Positions 1 through 7,390 of a stretch of DNA of 64,000 nucleotides are shown piece after piece. The stretch is from Cobetia amphilecti (GTDB lineage: Bacteria; Pseudomonadota; Gammaproteobacteria; Pseudomonadales; Halomonadaceae). The position numbers and the translations under genes are program-made. The stretch lies in NCBI RefSeq assembly GCF_030010415.1, contig NZ_JASCSA010000015.1. One strand, given 5' to 3'. Within the stretch, counting starts at the first letter, position 1, and each line of letters starts with the position of its first letter. A model generated the notes under the pieces. It had not been told where the DNA came from, ran no database searches, and saw nothing but the letters and a program-made list of their open reading frames with translations.

Positions 1-258
1 GACGGCGCGTTGCCGATCGATAACAACCGGGTGGAGAATCTGATTCGCCCCTGGGCGCTGGGGCGTTCAAACTGGCTGTTCGCCGGATCTCTGCGCAGTG
101 GCCAGCGTGCTGCCACCATCATGAGCCTCATTCAGTGTGCCAAGCTGAACGGCCATGAGCCCTATACCTACCTGAAGAATGTGCTGGAAAGGCTGCCGAC
201 CCAAAAGGCTAGCCAAGTGCACGAACTTCTGCCCCATCATTGGCAGCATACTGCGTGA
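1..258 (+). CDS. tnpC: IS66-family transposase, C-terminal fragment (cut by window edge)
   Basis: This is the C-terminal end of a DDE transposase of the IS66 family. The reading frame is open from base 1, so the rest lies to the left of the window. The conserved C-terminal stretch PIDNNRVENLIRPWALGRSN is visible, followed by WLFAGSLRSGQRAATIMSLI and a tail containing YLKNVLERLP, all typical of IS66 TnpC. Whether the whole element is intact cannot be judged from this window. Confidence 0.88.
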   Translation, partial: DGALPIDNNRVENLIRPWALGRSNWLFAGSLRSGQRAATIMSLIQCAKLNGHEPYTYLKNVLERLPTQKASQVHELLPHHWQHTA

Positions 259-290
259 TCACTCGCAAGCGGTGATGCCCGAACGCTTAC
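1..290 (+). mobile_element. Right end of an IS66-type insertion sequence
   Basis: The transposase stops at 258. The sequence then runs to 290, where the bottom strand reads GTAAGCGTTCGGGC, a typical start for an IS66-family terminal inverted repeat. I therefore place the right end at 290. The next 8 bases (291-298, GGATATCC) would be the target duplication. The matching left copy lies outside the window, so the boundary is inferred. Confidence 0.55.
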
Positions 291-495
291 GGATATCCTA
301 CAGATATGTCTTGATCGAGGTAAATCCCGATGAGCATTCTTTGACCAGACAGGCACTTATGGACTGGATCAAGGTGAATTTACAGCGTCGGTTGCGGATA
401 TCTCATGAGAGATGACGTGGCCCGTGTCGGTATTGATGATTGCTCCAAAGCAGCATGGCCCTCTCGTTAAGCCTACAAGCATTTTTGAAACCCGA

Positions 496-840
496 TCATT
501 CGGCCTCGGCCTCGGCGACGGCGATAATGGGTGTGTGGGTTACTATGCCCCAACCCTTAAACTCTACGCCACGCAGCGCGATAGACGGGTGCTCGGGGTC
601 CCCCGACAGCAACGCCGCTGGCCATGCCATTGGCCCATCATGCTGTCGCCCTTGGCTCGACAGAAGTCGCTGGCGCTGAGGTGAGAGATCAGGTGTTCGG
701 TGAGGCCCAGGACGTGATCAAGTTCCGCATCCGCGTGGATGGAAAACCCGGCCCGAACCTCCCCAGCCATCAACGGCAGGGTATAGCAAGAATCGCTATC
801 CGACTGCCCCAGTGTTTCGACTCCGCAAGAGGTAGCGTCA
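496..840 (-). pseudogene. Decayed umuD-like gene (S24 LexA/UmuD peptidase)
   Basis: Two pieces of a UmuD-like protein remain in different bottom-strand frames. The N-terminal piece (about 840-640) contains PLMAGEVRAGF, then LGLTEHLISH, then KGDSMMG, which matches the UmuD cleavage region and the catalytic-serine GDSM motif (serine codon near 642-644). The C-terminal piece (about 620-496, stop at 496-498) reads SGDPEHPSIALRG then FKGWGIVTHTPI, matching the end of UmuD-type proteins. Between them about 45 residues, including the expected catalytic lysine, are missing and the frame shifts. No umuC is visible downstream; the IS66 end lies about 200 bp away. The remaining sequence between 259 and 993 holds no other gene I can support. 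The upstream limit of the pseudogene is uncertain. Confidence 0.68.
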
Positions 841-993
841 TCATGTTGGAAGGGCAACGTCTTTCTCTCGATTGCTGTGCAGGCAGACAGTGTCAGAGGG
901 GCGAAGGAGCGAGGAATAGCGCTCCTGAGAGAAAGAAAGGGCAACACACGGCTTTCCCGGTCTAAGGGAAGCGCTGACACTGAGGAGCGGGCG

Positions 994-1458
994 TTACAGG
1001 CGACGATCTGGAGTGAATTCGACCTCTTCGGCACTCTGGGCCAGCGCCAGAAAAGCGGGGTGCTCTGGATTAACGAGGTAGTTCGTTTCTCGGGGCGCGA
1101 CCACACTCGGAACCGCCAGAACTAGGCTCGACTGTCCCTCAAGCCAGTCGTCACCGATCTCGGCTGTGGAGGGTGGCGCCGGCTCAGCTCGCCAATCTGC
1201 TGGCAGAACGTCCTCTGGGAGCTGCATTAGCACCTCCTCCCGGAATGTCACCTCCAGGAGCGCATACTCCTTCAGCAGCTGATTGTCTTCCAGGTGAACC
1301 ATCACCTCGAGCATGGCCAATGACTCTGTGCTCGCGAGGTACACACAGGCCTTGCCTTTGGTGTTCCAGCGTCCGCCGTACAGCCGAGCCCCTTCCCCAT
1401 CAAAGGCTGTCTTTAGCCACTTCCGCTTAACGAGCCGATAACCGCGCACCACAGTCAT
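994..1458 (-). CDS. RES-domain toxin
   Basis: This 154-aa protein carries a RES domain over nearly its whole length. Characterised members of the family are toxins that deplete NAD+. Visible family features are an N-terminal GYRLVKRKW, the GGRWNTKGKACVYLAST block (conserved Arg and Tyr), and the following LAMLEVMVHL with the conserved Glu. The length is normal for the family. Its start codon overlaps the stop of the upstream antitoxin gene by four bases, so the two are translationally coupled. The gene looks intact, unlike its decayed neighbours, which suggests the pair is still functional or under selection. Confidence 0.88.
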   Translation of the reverse strand: MTVVRGYRLVKRKWLKTAFDGEGARLYGGRWNTKGKACVYLASTESLAMLEVMVHLEDNQLLKEYALLEVTFREEVLMQLPEDVLPADWRAEPAPPSTAEIGDDWLEGQSSLVLAVPSVVAPRETNYLVNPEHPAFLALAQSAEEVEFTPDRRL

Positions 1459-1907
1459 GCAAAGACGCCATGCTCAAGCCGGCCGATCAGATCTAGAACG
1501 GCTTCGGCGCCAGCAGTGGTAGCCACCATCTCGACCGGTCGACGGCCCCCCAGCCCACGCACGGGGCTGAGCAACCATTCTTTCGCCTTCGCCTTGTCGC
1601 CTTCGAACAGGTCCATCGCGCTCTTGTACACCTCAGCGAAACGGTAAAGCCGATCGCCCTCGGCAGGTTTGAAGTAGCCAGTATCGGCACGACGCTTCAG
1701 GGTTGCCGGAGGAATGACCACATACCGTGCCAACTCCTTGCTCTCAAGCCCGGAGATCTCAGTGAGCTTGGTATAGACTTTGTACGAGATGCCGGCACTC
1801 AGCGCTTCATGCAGCTTGGCTCCACGCGAGGGAAGACCCAGAGCTCTCCAGAAACCGTCCTTCCGAGCGGCTGGTTTTGGGCGATACTCTTTGATAGTGG
1901 CTTGCAT
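1455..1907 (-). CDS. Xre/MbcA/ParS-type antitoxin of the RES toxin
   Basis: This 150-aa protein is the expected partner of the RES toxin. Its middle part (ISGLESKELARYVVIPPATL) resembles the helix-turn-helix of this family, and its C-terminal half (FKPAEGDRLYRFAEVYKSAM, then WLLSPVRGLGGRRPVEM) matches the DUF2384 toxin-binding domain. I chose the ATG at 1905-1907 because a GGGAGAG ribosome site lies just upstream; a start seven codons earlier is open but lacks one. The gene precedes the toxin with a 4-base overlap, as usual for such pairs. The antitoxin probably represses its own promoter through the palindrome at 1929-1951. Confidence 0.88.
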   Translation of the reverse strand: MQATIKEYRPKPAARKDGFWRALGLPSRGAKLHEALSAGISYKVYTKLTEISGLESKELARYVVIPPATLKRRADTGYFKPAEGDRLYRFAEVYKSAMDLFEGDKAKAKEWLLSPVRGLGGRRPVEMVATTAGAEAVLDLIGRLEHGVFA

Positions 1908-1928
1908 AGCTCTCTCCCGTGACTTCAC

Positions 1929-1951
1929 CTGATACCTCTTCAGGGTATCAG
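1929..1951. promoter_or_regulatory. Palindromic operator of the RES/Xre operon
   Basis: A perfect inverted repeat with 8-base arms (CTGATACC at 1929-1936 and GGTATCAG at 1944-1951) and a 7-base spacer lies 22 bp upstream of the antitoxin start. Its place and symmetry fit a dimeric helix-turn-helix repressor, most simply the antitoxin itself. Binding is inferred. Confidence 0.65.
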
Positions 1952-2180
1952 ATGATTCATTTGCCAGTATCTCGTACCGTTTGTCGGCTTCCTGAGGTAG
2001 TACCGGCCCTAGGCCAAACCTGAACCGGCATCAGACAGAAGAATACAAACGCCGCCACCGGCCTCGCCAACGCCCGCGTGATATCGGCAAGAGTGCCCGA
2101 GTGGATATCAATCTCGTTGTTGGTCATCACTCTGTCGTTGCTTCCTGAAGTGTGACGCTATCAGTCAGAGGCTAGCGGGT

Positions 2181-3185
2181 TTACGGATAAGGGGTTGGGC
2201 GAGGTTCGGGTGTCCATGGCATGCGCGCCCCTAGAATGCCCGCGCGCTGGATGATCTCGGGCACGAAGGCTTCCTGACGATGCGCCATGATATGTACGCC
2301 GCTCACACCTTCTATCTCACGTAACTGCTGGATCATCTCGATGCAGATATCCCGGCCCTCCGCCTTCTGATCCATGGCCCCTTTCAAGCGCTTGAGTACG
2401 TCATCCGGGATATGCACACCAGGAACATGGCGGCGCATCCACTCGGCGGTGCGTGCCGAGGCCAGCGGGCCGACGCCGGGCAGGATGAAGCATTTCTCCA
2501 GCAGCCCCAGATCACGGGCACGATGCATGAAGTCCTGAAAGCGCGGCAGGTCGAAACAGTACTGTGTCTGGATGAATTGGGCGCCGGCGGCAATCTTCTT
2601 GGCCAGGCGGTGAGGGCGAAACGCGAAGGGCGGGGCGAAGGGATTGGCGGCTGCGCCGAGAAATACCTGGGGCGCTGAGGTCAGTGCTCGGCCGCTGGCG
2701 AAGGCGTGCTTGTCACGCAGTCCGGCGACGATTTCCAGCAGCGACAGGGAGTCGAGGTCGAACACCGGCTTGGCCTCGGGGTGATCCCCGACCTGCACGC
2801 CATCTCCGGTCAGACACAGCAGGTTGCGGATGCCCAGCGCCGCGGCCCCCAGCACATCGCCCTGGATGGCGATGCGGTTTCTGTCACGACACGAGATCTG
2901 CATCACCGTCTCATGGCCTTCGCGGGCCAGCAGGGCACACATCGCCACGCTCGACATATGGCAGTTGGCACCCGAGCCATCGGTGGCGTTCATGGCATCC
3001 ACATGGCCGGCAAATAGCTGCGCGCGCGCATGCACCTCCTGTGGATCGGCCGAGTCGGGCGGCGCCAGCTCGGCGGTGACGGCAAACTGACCGCTGCGAA
3101 GTACTCGCTCCAGGCGACCGACGTTGCCAGCGTCCTCAGCAGGTGGCAGTTGGGTGTTGTCGGGGATAGTGAGTCTGGAAGTCAT
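2181..3185 (-). CDS. Methylenetetrahydrofolate reductase-family protein (catalytic barrel)
   Basis: This 334-aa protein belongs to the MetF/MTHFR flavoprotein barrel family, which interconverts 5,10-methylene- and 5-methyl-tetrahydrofolate. Visible features are the N-terminal VTAELAPPDS (conserved Glu), the DAMNATDGSGANCHMSS strand, ISCRDRNRIAIQGDVLGAAA, the LCLTGDG motif, and the distal FIQTQYCFDLPRF. It is longer than E. coli MetF and diverges from it. It overlaps the upstream MTHFR C-terminal-domain gene by four bases, so the two probably form one complex. Such split MTHFR pairs are known near genes for demethylation of betaines and other methylated amines. That agrees with the BCCT cluster alongside, but the substrate link is inference. 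Confidence 0.85.
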   Translation of the reverse strand: MTSRLTIPDNTQLPPAEDAGNVGRLERVLRSGQFAVTAELAPPDSADPQEVHARAQLFAGHVDAMNATDGSGANCHMSSVAMCALLAREGHETVMQISCRDRNRIAIQGDVLGAAALGIRNLLCLTGDGVQVGDHPEAKPVFDLDSLSLLEIVAGLRDKHAFASGRALTSAPQVFLGAAANPFAPPFAFRPHRLAKKIAAGAQFIQTQYCFDLPRFQDFMHRARDLGLLEKCFILPGVGPLASARTAEWMRRHVPGVHIPDDVLKRLKGAMDQKAEGRDICIEMIQQLREIEGVSGVHIMAHRQEAFVPEIIQRAGILGARMPWTPEPRPTPYP

Positions 3186-3646
3186 TTCAGGCTCTCTCGG
3201 CGTTCAGCGGCTAGCCGGGCCACGCGCAACCAGGATGAGGTGCCCTGCAGGAGATGGTCCACCGGCAACTGCACGATCTGGATCGCATCGCTGTTCTTCA
3301 TCCGCTGGCTGCCTTCCCAGGCTTCCACCCACACGCAGCGCGTGTCCGGTTCGACTTCACAGTTGCCATTCTGCATGACACCGCCGCAGGGGCCGTTGCG
3401 CAGGTGCTTGGGGCAGTTCATTGAGCAGGACATGCCGGTCGAACTCAGAATGCACTGGCCACACATCTGGCAATCAAACAGCAAGCCCTTGCAGGCTTGC
3501 TCCAGTCTGGCGACGGGCTTCTCGGCGCGTGCGTAACCGACGGACTTCCACAGCGGCTGCAGTTTGATGATCACCGGCTCGACGGCCTGATAGGTGAGCT
3601 CCAGCAATCGCGCGTGACGTGCGGCCCACAGACGAATCGAATACAC
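3182..3646 (-). CDS. MTHFR C-terminal-domain protein (cysteine-rich partner)
   Basis: This 154-aa protein matches the small cysteine-rich MTHFR C-terminal family. Its central part carries CQMCGQCILSSTGMSCSMNC followed by PKHLRNGPCGG, a cysteine array likely to bind a metal or iron-sulfur cluster. The start is a GTG at 3644-3646 preceded by AGGAGG; an ATG five bases upstream is in another frame. It lies immediately upstream of, and overlaps, the MTHFR barrel gene. It probably serves as an electron-transfer or structural subunit of that enzyme; the exact role is not known to me. Confidence 0.82.
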   Translation of the reverse strand: MYSIRLWAARHARLLELTYQAVEPVIIKLQPLWKSVGYARAEKPVARLEQACKGLLFDCQMCGQCILSSTGMSCSMNCPKHLRNGPCGGVMQNGNCEVEPDTRCVWVEAWEGSQRMKNSDAIQIVQLPVDHLLQGTSSWLRVARLAAERRESLK

Positions 3647-3797
3647 GCATGCCTCCTGTCAAAACCTGGCGGGGGTAACGCCCTGGGCGTTCGGAGCGCT
3701 ATCTTCGCATGGCCGCCACCCGGGCCGACATCCCGTGGGCGACAGCGTCACTATCGAAAGGCGCAGGATAAGGCGCAGGCGACGGGCCATGAAGGAC

Positions 3798-4679
3798 TCA
3801 TTGTTCGGCGCCGAGGCTTTCAATGATGAAGCTCTCCATGGCCTGCGCCGCCGGCGACAAGCTGGCGCCCTTGCGGCGAATCAGGCCCACTTCGCGACTG
3901 ACCCGCGGTTCAGCGAGCTCAATGAACCGCAGGCGCTCATATTCCTGCGGAAATGCCAGGCGGGGCAGCGTCGTGACCCCCATCCCGGCGACCAGCGTGG
4001 CTGTCAGCGAAATCATGTTGGAGATATACAAGGCATGCATTTCGAGCAGTGACTCGGCCGCCGTGCCCTGCAACAGCCGCGAGGTGCCATTGCCGATCAG
4101 GGATTCTGTCTCCAGTGCTTGCCATGTCAGAGTCTGGCGCTCGGCCAGGGGGTGATCGTCACGGCAGACCACGCCGACTTCGTCATGGAACAAGGGATGA
4201 AAGAGCAGTTCTTCCTCCAATCCCCACAGGCTGGTGATGCCGATGTCGACCTGACCGCTGATGACCTGCTCGCGGACAAAATCGGCGTTTCCATCGTGGA
4301 GGCCGACCTTGATCCCCGGATAGCGACTGACGAACTCGGAGAGCAGTTTCGGCATCAGTCGGCTGGCCACTGACGGCACCACTGCCATGTCCAGTTGGCC
4401 TGCCTCCTTGGCGGCGCGCGCCTGTAGTTCCCGGCTCAGACGATCATGCTGATTGATCAGCTCCCGAAAGCGCGGCACGCAGTAGCTGCCATAGGGGGTC
4501 AGGGTCGCCTTGGCACCCTTCTCGAACAGCGCCTCCCCTAGGCGGTTTTCCAGCTCGCGGATGGCCATCGACAGGGCTGGCTGCGTGCGATGCAGATAAC
4601 GAGAGGCAGCGTGAAAACCACCGTGATCCACCACTGCCAGGACATAGCGCAGCGGCGTGATCTTCAGCTCTGCGACCAT
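3798..4679 (-). CDS. LysR-family regulator of the adjacent catabolic cluster
   Basis: This is a 293-aa LysR-type regulator. The N-terminal winged helix-turn-helix reads LRYVLAVVDHGGFHAASRYL then RTQPALSMAIRELENRLGEA, followed by LFEKGAKATLTPYG. A periplasmic-binding-protein-like effector domain follows, with VDIGITSLW and a C-terminal VAGMGVTTLPRLA. I chose the ATG at 4677-4679, which has AAGAGG upstream; a TTG six codons earlier is open but less likely. It is divergent from the semialdehyde dehydrogenase gene, the usual arrangement for a LysR activator, so it probably controls the plus-strand cluster and perhaps the MTHFR pair. The effector is unknown. Confidence 0.88.
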   Translation of the reverse strand: MVAELKITPLRYVLAVVDHGGFHAASRYLHRTQPALSMAIRELENRLGEALFEKGAKATLTPYGSYCVPRFRELINQHDRLSRELQARAAKEAGQLDMAVVPSVASRLMPKLLSEFVSRYPGIKVGLHDGNADFVREQVISGQVDIGITSLWGLEEELLFHPLFHDEVGVVCRDDHPLAERQTLTWQALETESLIGNGTSRLLQGTAAESLLEMHALYISNMISLTATLVAGMGVTTLPRLAFPQEYERLRFIELAEPRVSREVGLIRRKGASLSPAAQAMESFIIESLGAEQ

Positions 4680-4793
4680 CGCGTCGATCCTCTTCAAAGT
4701 GGTAAGGGAAATTTATCATAGGGTATTTATTATTGATTATCTTTATCCCTCTGGTCCTCCTAGTCTGTTGTCACCGCGTTCAAGGAGGTTCAC
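4680..4793. promoter_or_regulatory. AT-rich divergent promoter region, LysR / aldehyde dehydrogenase
   Basis: The 114-bp space between the divergent genes contains an AT-rich core (about 4710-4750) with repeated TTATC/TTTAT elements, unlike the GC-rich surroundings. This fits a LysR-controlled promoter. AAGGAGG lies just before the ATG at 4794. I could not define one clean T-N11-A site. Confidence 0.45.
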
Positions 4794-6260
4794 ATGTCAC
4801 ACCACACCACTACCGCCACTCACGCCGCTGCTCACGATCTCTACATCGATGGTCAGTGGGTCGCAGGTCAGGGCAGCATCGCCAATCTCAATCCGTCCGA
4901 TACCCGTGATGTCATCGGCCAATATGCGCAGGCCAGTGTCGATCAGGTTGCCGATGCCATCCAGGCGGCCAAGCGTGGCCAGGCACAATGGGCCCAGTCG
5001 GGTCTCGAGCAACGTTATTCCGTGTTGATGGCCATCGGCGATGAGCTGATCGCCCGCAAGGCGGAGTTGGGTGAGCTGTTGGCACGTGAGGAGGGCAAGA
5101 CCCTGGCGGAGGGAGTGGGTGAGGTACATCGCTCCGGGCAGTTCTTCCATTACTACGGCGCTGAAGTGCTGCGCCAGATTGATGAGCGCGCAGACTCGGT
5201 GCGTCCTGGCGTTGAGGTCGAGGTCCGTCGGGAACCCGTCGGTGTCGTCGGTGTGATCAGCCCCTGGAATTTCCCGATGGCGACAGCGGTCTGGAAGATT
5301 GCGCCTGCGCTGGCCTTCGGCAACTCGGTCGTCTTCAAGCCGGCCAATCTGGTCCCTGCGAGCGCATGGGCGCTGACCGAAATCATTCATCGCCAGTCAC
5401 TCCCGGCAGGCACTTTCAATTTGGTGATGGGCCCGGGCAGCAGCATCGGGGATGAACTGATCTCCAGCCCTGACATTCATGCCCTGTCCTTCACCGGCTC
5501 TCTGGAAGTGGGACGTCGAGTGGCGGCGGCCACTGCCGCCAATCTGGTCAAGTGCCAGCTGGAAATGGGCTCCAAGAACGCCCTGATCATCGCCGATGAT
5601 GCCGACATGGAGCTGGCCGTCGAGGCAGCCTTCAATGGTGCCTACTCAGGCACTGGGCAGAAATGCACGGCATCTTCGCGGCTGATCGTGATGGAATCAG
5701 TCCATGACGAGTTCGTGGAAAAGCTGACTCAGCGCCTGTCTCAGGTACGCGTCGGCCACGCATTGGAAGAGGGCGTGCACATGGGGCCTGCAGTCGATGC
5801 CAAGCAGCTCGAGTCCAACCTGTCCTGGGTACAGCGCGCGCAGCAAGAGGGCGCAACGTTGGTCTGCGGCGGCGAGCGTGTGGAGTGCGCTACCGACGGC
5901 TACTTCATGAGCCCGGCGCTGCTGGTAAATACCAGCAACGACATGGCCATCAATCGCGAGGAGATCTTCGGTCCCATCGCCTGTGTCATCAAGGTGAGCG
6001 ACGCAGAAGAGGCCATCAATGTGCTTAATGACACGCACTTCGGGCTCACGGCGGGCATCATCACCAACTCCCTGAAACTGGCCAGCAGCTTCAAGGCGCG
6101 TGCCGAGACTGGCTGCGTGATGGTCAATCTGCCGACTGCGGGGACGGATTACCACGTGCCCTTCGGCGGACGTAAGGCCTCAAGCTTCGGGCCTCGTGAG
6201 CAGGGGCGATATGCGCGCGAGTTCTACACCGTCGTGAAGACCTGCTACATCAAGGCGTGA
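4794..6260 (+). CDS. NAD(P)-dependent aldehyde dehydrogenase, 2-ketoglutarate-semialdehyde type
   Basis: This is a 488-aa ALDH-superfamily enzyme. The active-site cysteine is Cys291 in GTGQKCTASS and the general-base glutamate is Glu257 in CQLEMGSKN. The cofactor loop FTGSLEVG and the PWNFPMATAVWKIAPALA block are intact. The C-terminus (NLPTAGTDYHVPFGGRKASS, ending in EFYTVVKTCYIKA) resembles 2,5-dioxovalerate dehydrogenases (KGSADH), which make 2-ketoglutarate, more than succinate-semialdehyde dehydrogenases. It is the first gene of the plus-strand cluster, with AAGGAGG before the ATG. The exact aldehyde is inferred; a GabD-like role is the main alternative. Confidence 0.82.
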   Translation: MSHHTTTATHAAAHDLYIDGQWVAGQGSIANLNPSDTRDVIGQYAQASVDQVADAIQAAKRGQAQWAQSGLEQRYSVLMAIGDELIARKAELGELLAREEGKTLAEGVGEVHRSGQFFHYYGAEVLRQIDERADSVRPGVEVEVRREPVGVVGVISPWNFPMATAVWKIAPALAFGNSVVFKPANLVPASAWALTEIIHRQSLPAGTFNLVMGPGSSIGDELISSPDIHALSFTGSLEVGRRVAAATAANLVKCQLEMGSKNALIIADDADMELAVEAAFNGAYSGTGQKCTASSRLIVMESVHDEFVEKLTQRLSQVRVGHALEEGVHMGPAVDAKQLESNLSWVQRAQQEGATLVCGGERVECATDGYFMSPALLVNTSNDMAINREEIFGPIACVIKVSDAEEAINVLNDTHFGLTAGIITNSLKLASSFKARAETGCVMVNLPTAGTDYHVPFGGRKASSFGPREQGRYAREFYTVVKTCYIKA

Positions 6261-6269
6261 GGAGGCTCC

Positions 6270-7271
6270 ATGTCAAAGACAATGCTGACGATCGATGGCC
6301 TGCAGTATTCCAACTGGTCACGCGAGATATTTGAACAGATGCGTGAAGGCGGGCTGGACGCCGTACATGCCACCCTCGTGTACCACGAGACGACGCGAGA
6401 GACGTTGTCGCGTCTTGGCGAGTGGAATCGTCGTTTCGAGGCCTGGCCTGATCTGATCATGCCCGTGCATGTGCCGCAGGACATCGCGGTTGCTCAGGCC
6501 AGTGGGCGTGTCGGCATCATCTTGGGGGCGCAGAACTGCTCCCCCATCGAGGACGATATCGACATGGTCGAGGTGATGCGTGACCTCGGGTTGATGATCA
6601 TGCAGCTGACCTACAACAACCAGAGTCTGCTGGCCTGCGGGTGTTATGAGGCGGAAGACAGCGGGATCACACGCTTCGGACGCCAGGTGATCCGTGAGAT
6701 GAATCGCGTCGGCATGGTCATCGACATGTCACACAGCGCAGAGCGCTCCACGCTCGAGGCGATCGAGATATCCGAGCGCCCCGTGATCATTTCCCACGCC
6801 AACCCGGAAAGCTTCCATCCGGCAAAGCGCAACAAGTCCGACAAGGTGCTCAAGGCCATCGCGGAGAGTGATGGGCTGTTGGGGTTCTCGGCGTATCCCT
6901 TCCATCTGCGCAATGGCTCCGACTGTACCCTGACCGAATACTGCGAAATGATAGCCAGAACCGCAGACCTGATGGGCATCGAGCACCTGGGGATCGGCAC
7001 CGACCTGTGCCAGAACCAACCGGTGTCTATTCTGGAGTGGATGCGCAATGGCCGCTGGTCCAAGGATATGGATTACGGTGAAGGCAGTGCCAGCAACGCT
7101 GACTGGCCGCGCCCGCTGTCCTGGCTACGAGACAGTCGTGACTTCCCCAACCTGATTGCTGGTTTGCGCAAGGTCGGCATGTCCGAGGACGATGTGGCCG
7201 GCATCATGGGCAAGAACTGGGTCGCGCTCCTCGAGCGCGCCGCGACCCGTCAGGAGACCGCGCCTGCCTGA
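6270..7271 (+). CDS. Membrane dipeptidase (M19) homologue with altered metal site
   Basis: This 333-aa protein has the fold and length of the M19 renal-dipeptidase family. The distal His ligands are kept (VIDMSHSAERS and VIISHANPES). However, the N-terminal HxD zinc motif is replaced (IDGLQYSNW instead of IDGHND) and the bridging Glu is Gln (LGAQNCSPIE). It resembles the subfamily with an IDGL...W...FEDMRKGGL-type N-terminus that I recall from dimethylglycine/glycine-betaine catabolic loci of Pseudomonas. It has no signal peptide, so is probably cytoplasmic. It starts nine bases after the ALDH stop with AGGAGG. True dipeptidase activity is doubtful; another amide or imine hydrolysis, or a non-catalytic role, is possible. 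Confidence 0.82.
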   Translation: MSKTMLTIDGLQYSNWSREIFEQMREGGLDAVHATLVYHETTRETLSRLGEWNRRFEAWPDLIMPVHVPQDIAVAQASGRVGIILGAQNCSPIEDDIDMVEVMRDLGLMIMQLTYNNQSLLACGCYEAEDSGITRFGRQVIREMNRVGMVIDMSHSAERSTLEAIEISERPVIISHANPESFHPAKRNKSDKVLKAIAESDGLLGFSAYPFHLRNGSDCTLTEYCEMIARTADLMGIEHLGIGTDLCQNQPVSILEWMRNGRWSKDMDYGEGSASNADWPRPLSWLRDSRDFPNLIAGLRKVGMSEDDVAGIMGKNWVALLERAATRQETAPA

Positions 7272-7390
7272 TCGCCGTTACGCTATGCCATGGCACCTGT
7301 GCCGAGCCAGGAATCCTCAGGGTATCGCTCGGCAACCAACAACCATAATAAATGCCTGCCAATGACGAGAGCTCGTCAGAGGAATGCCAC

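Noticed and set aside
259..495. Search for umuC or another gene between the IS66 end and the umuD remnant
   Set aside because: No reading frame on either strand looked like UmuC or any known protein.
564..1106. 180-aa bottom-strand frame taken as one gene
   Set aside because: Only its C-terminal third is UmuD-like; the N-terminal part overlaps the RES toxin gene antisense and has no protein character. I treat the UmuD part as a pseudogene.
1955..2131. Small bottom-strand reading frame starting MTNNEIDIHSGTLADITRAL
   Set aside because: Starts with an ATG but has no ribosome site, no family match I know, and ends in text of random composition. It may be chance or debris.
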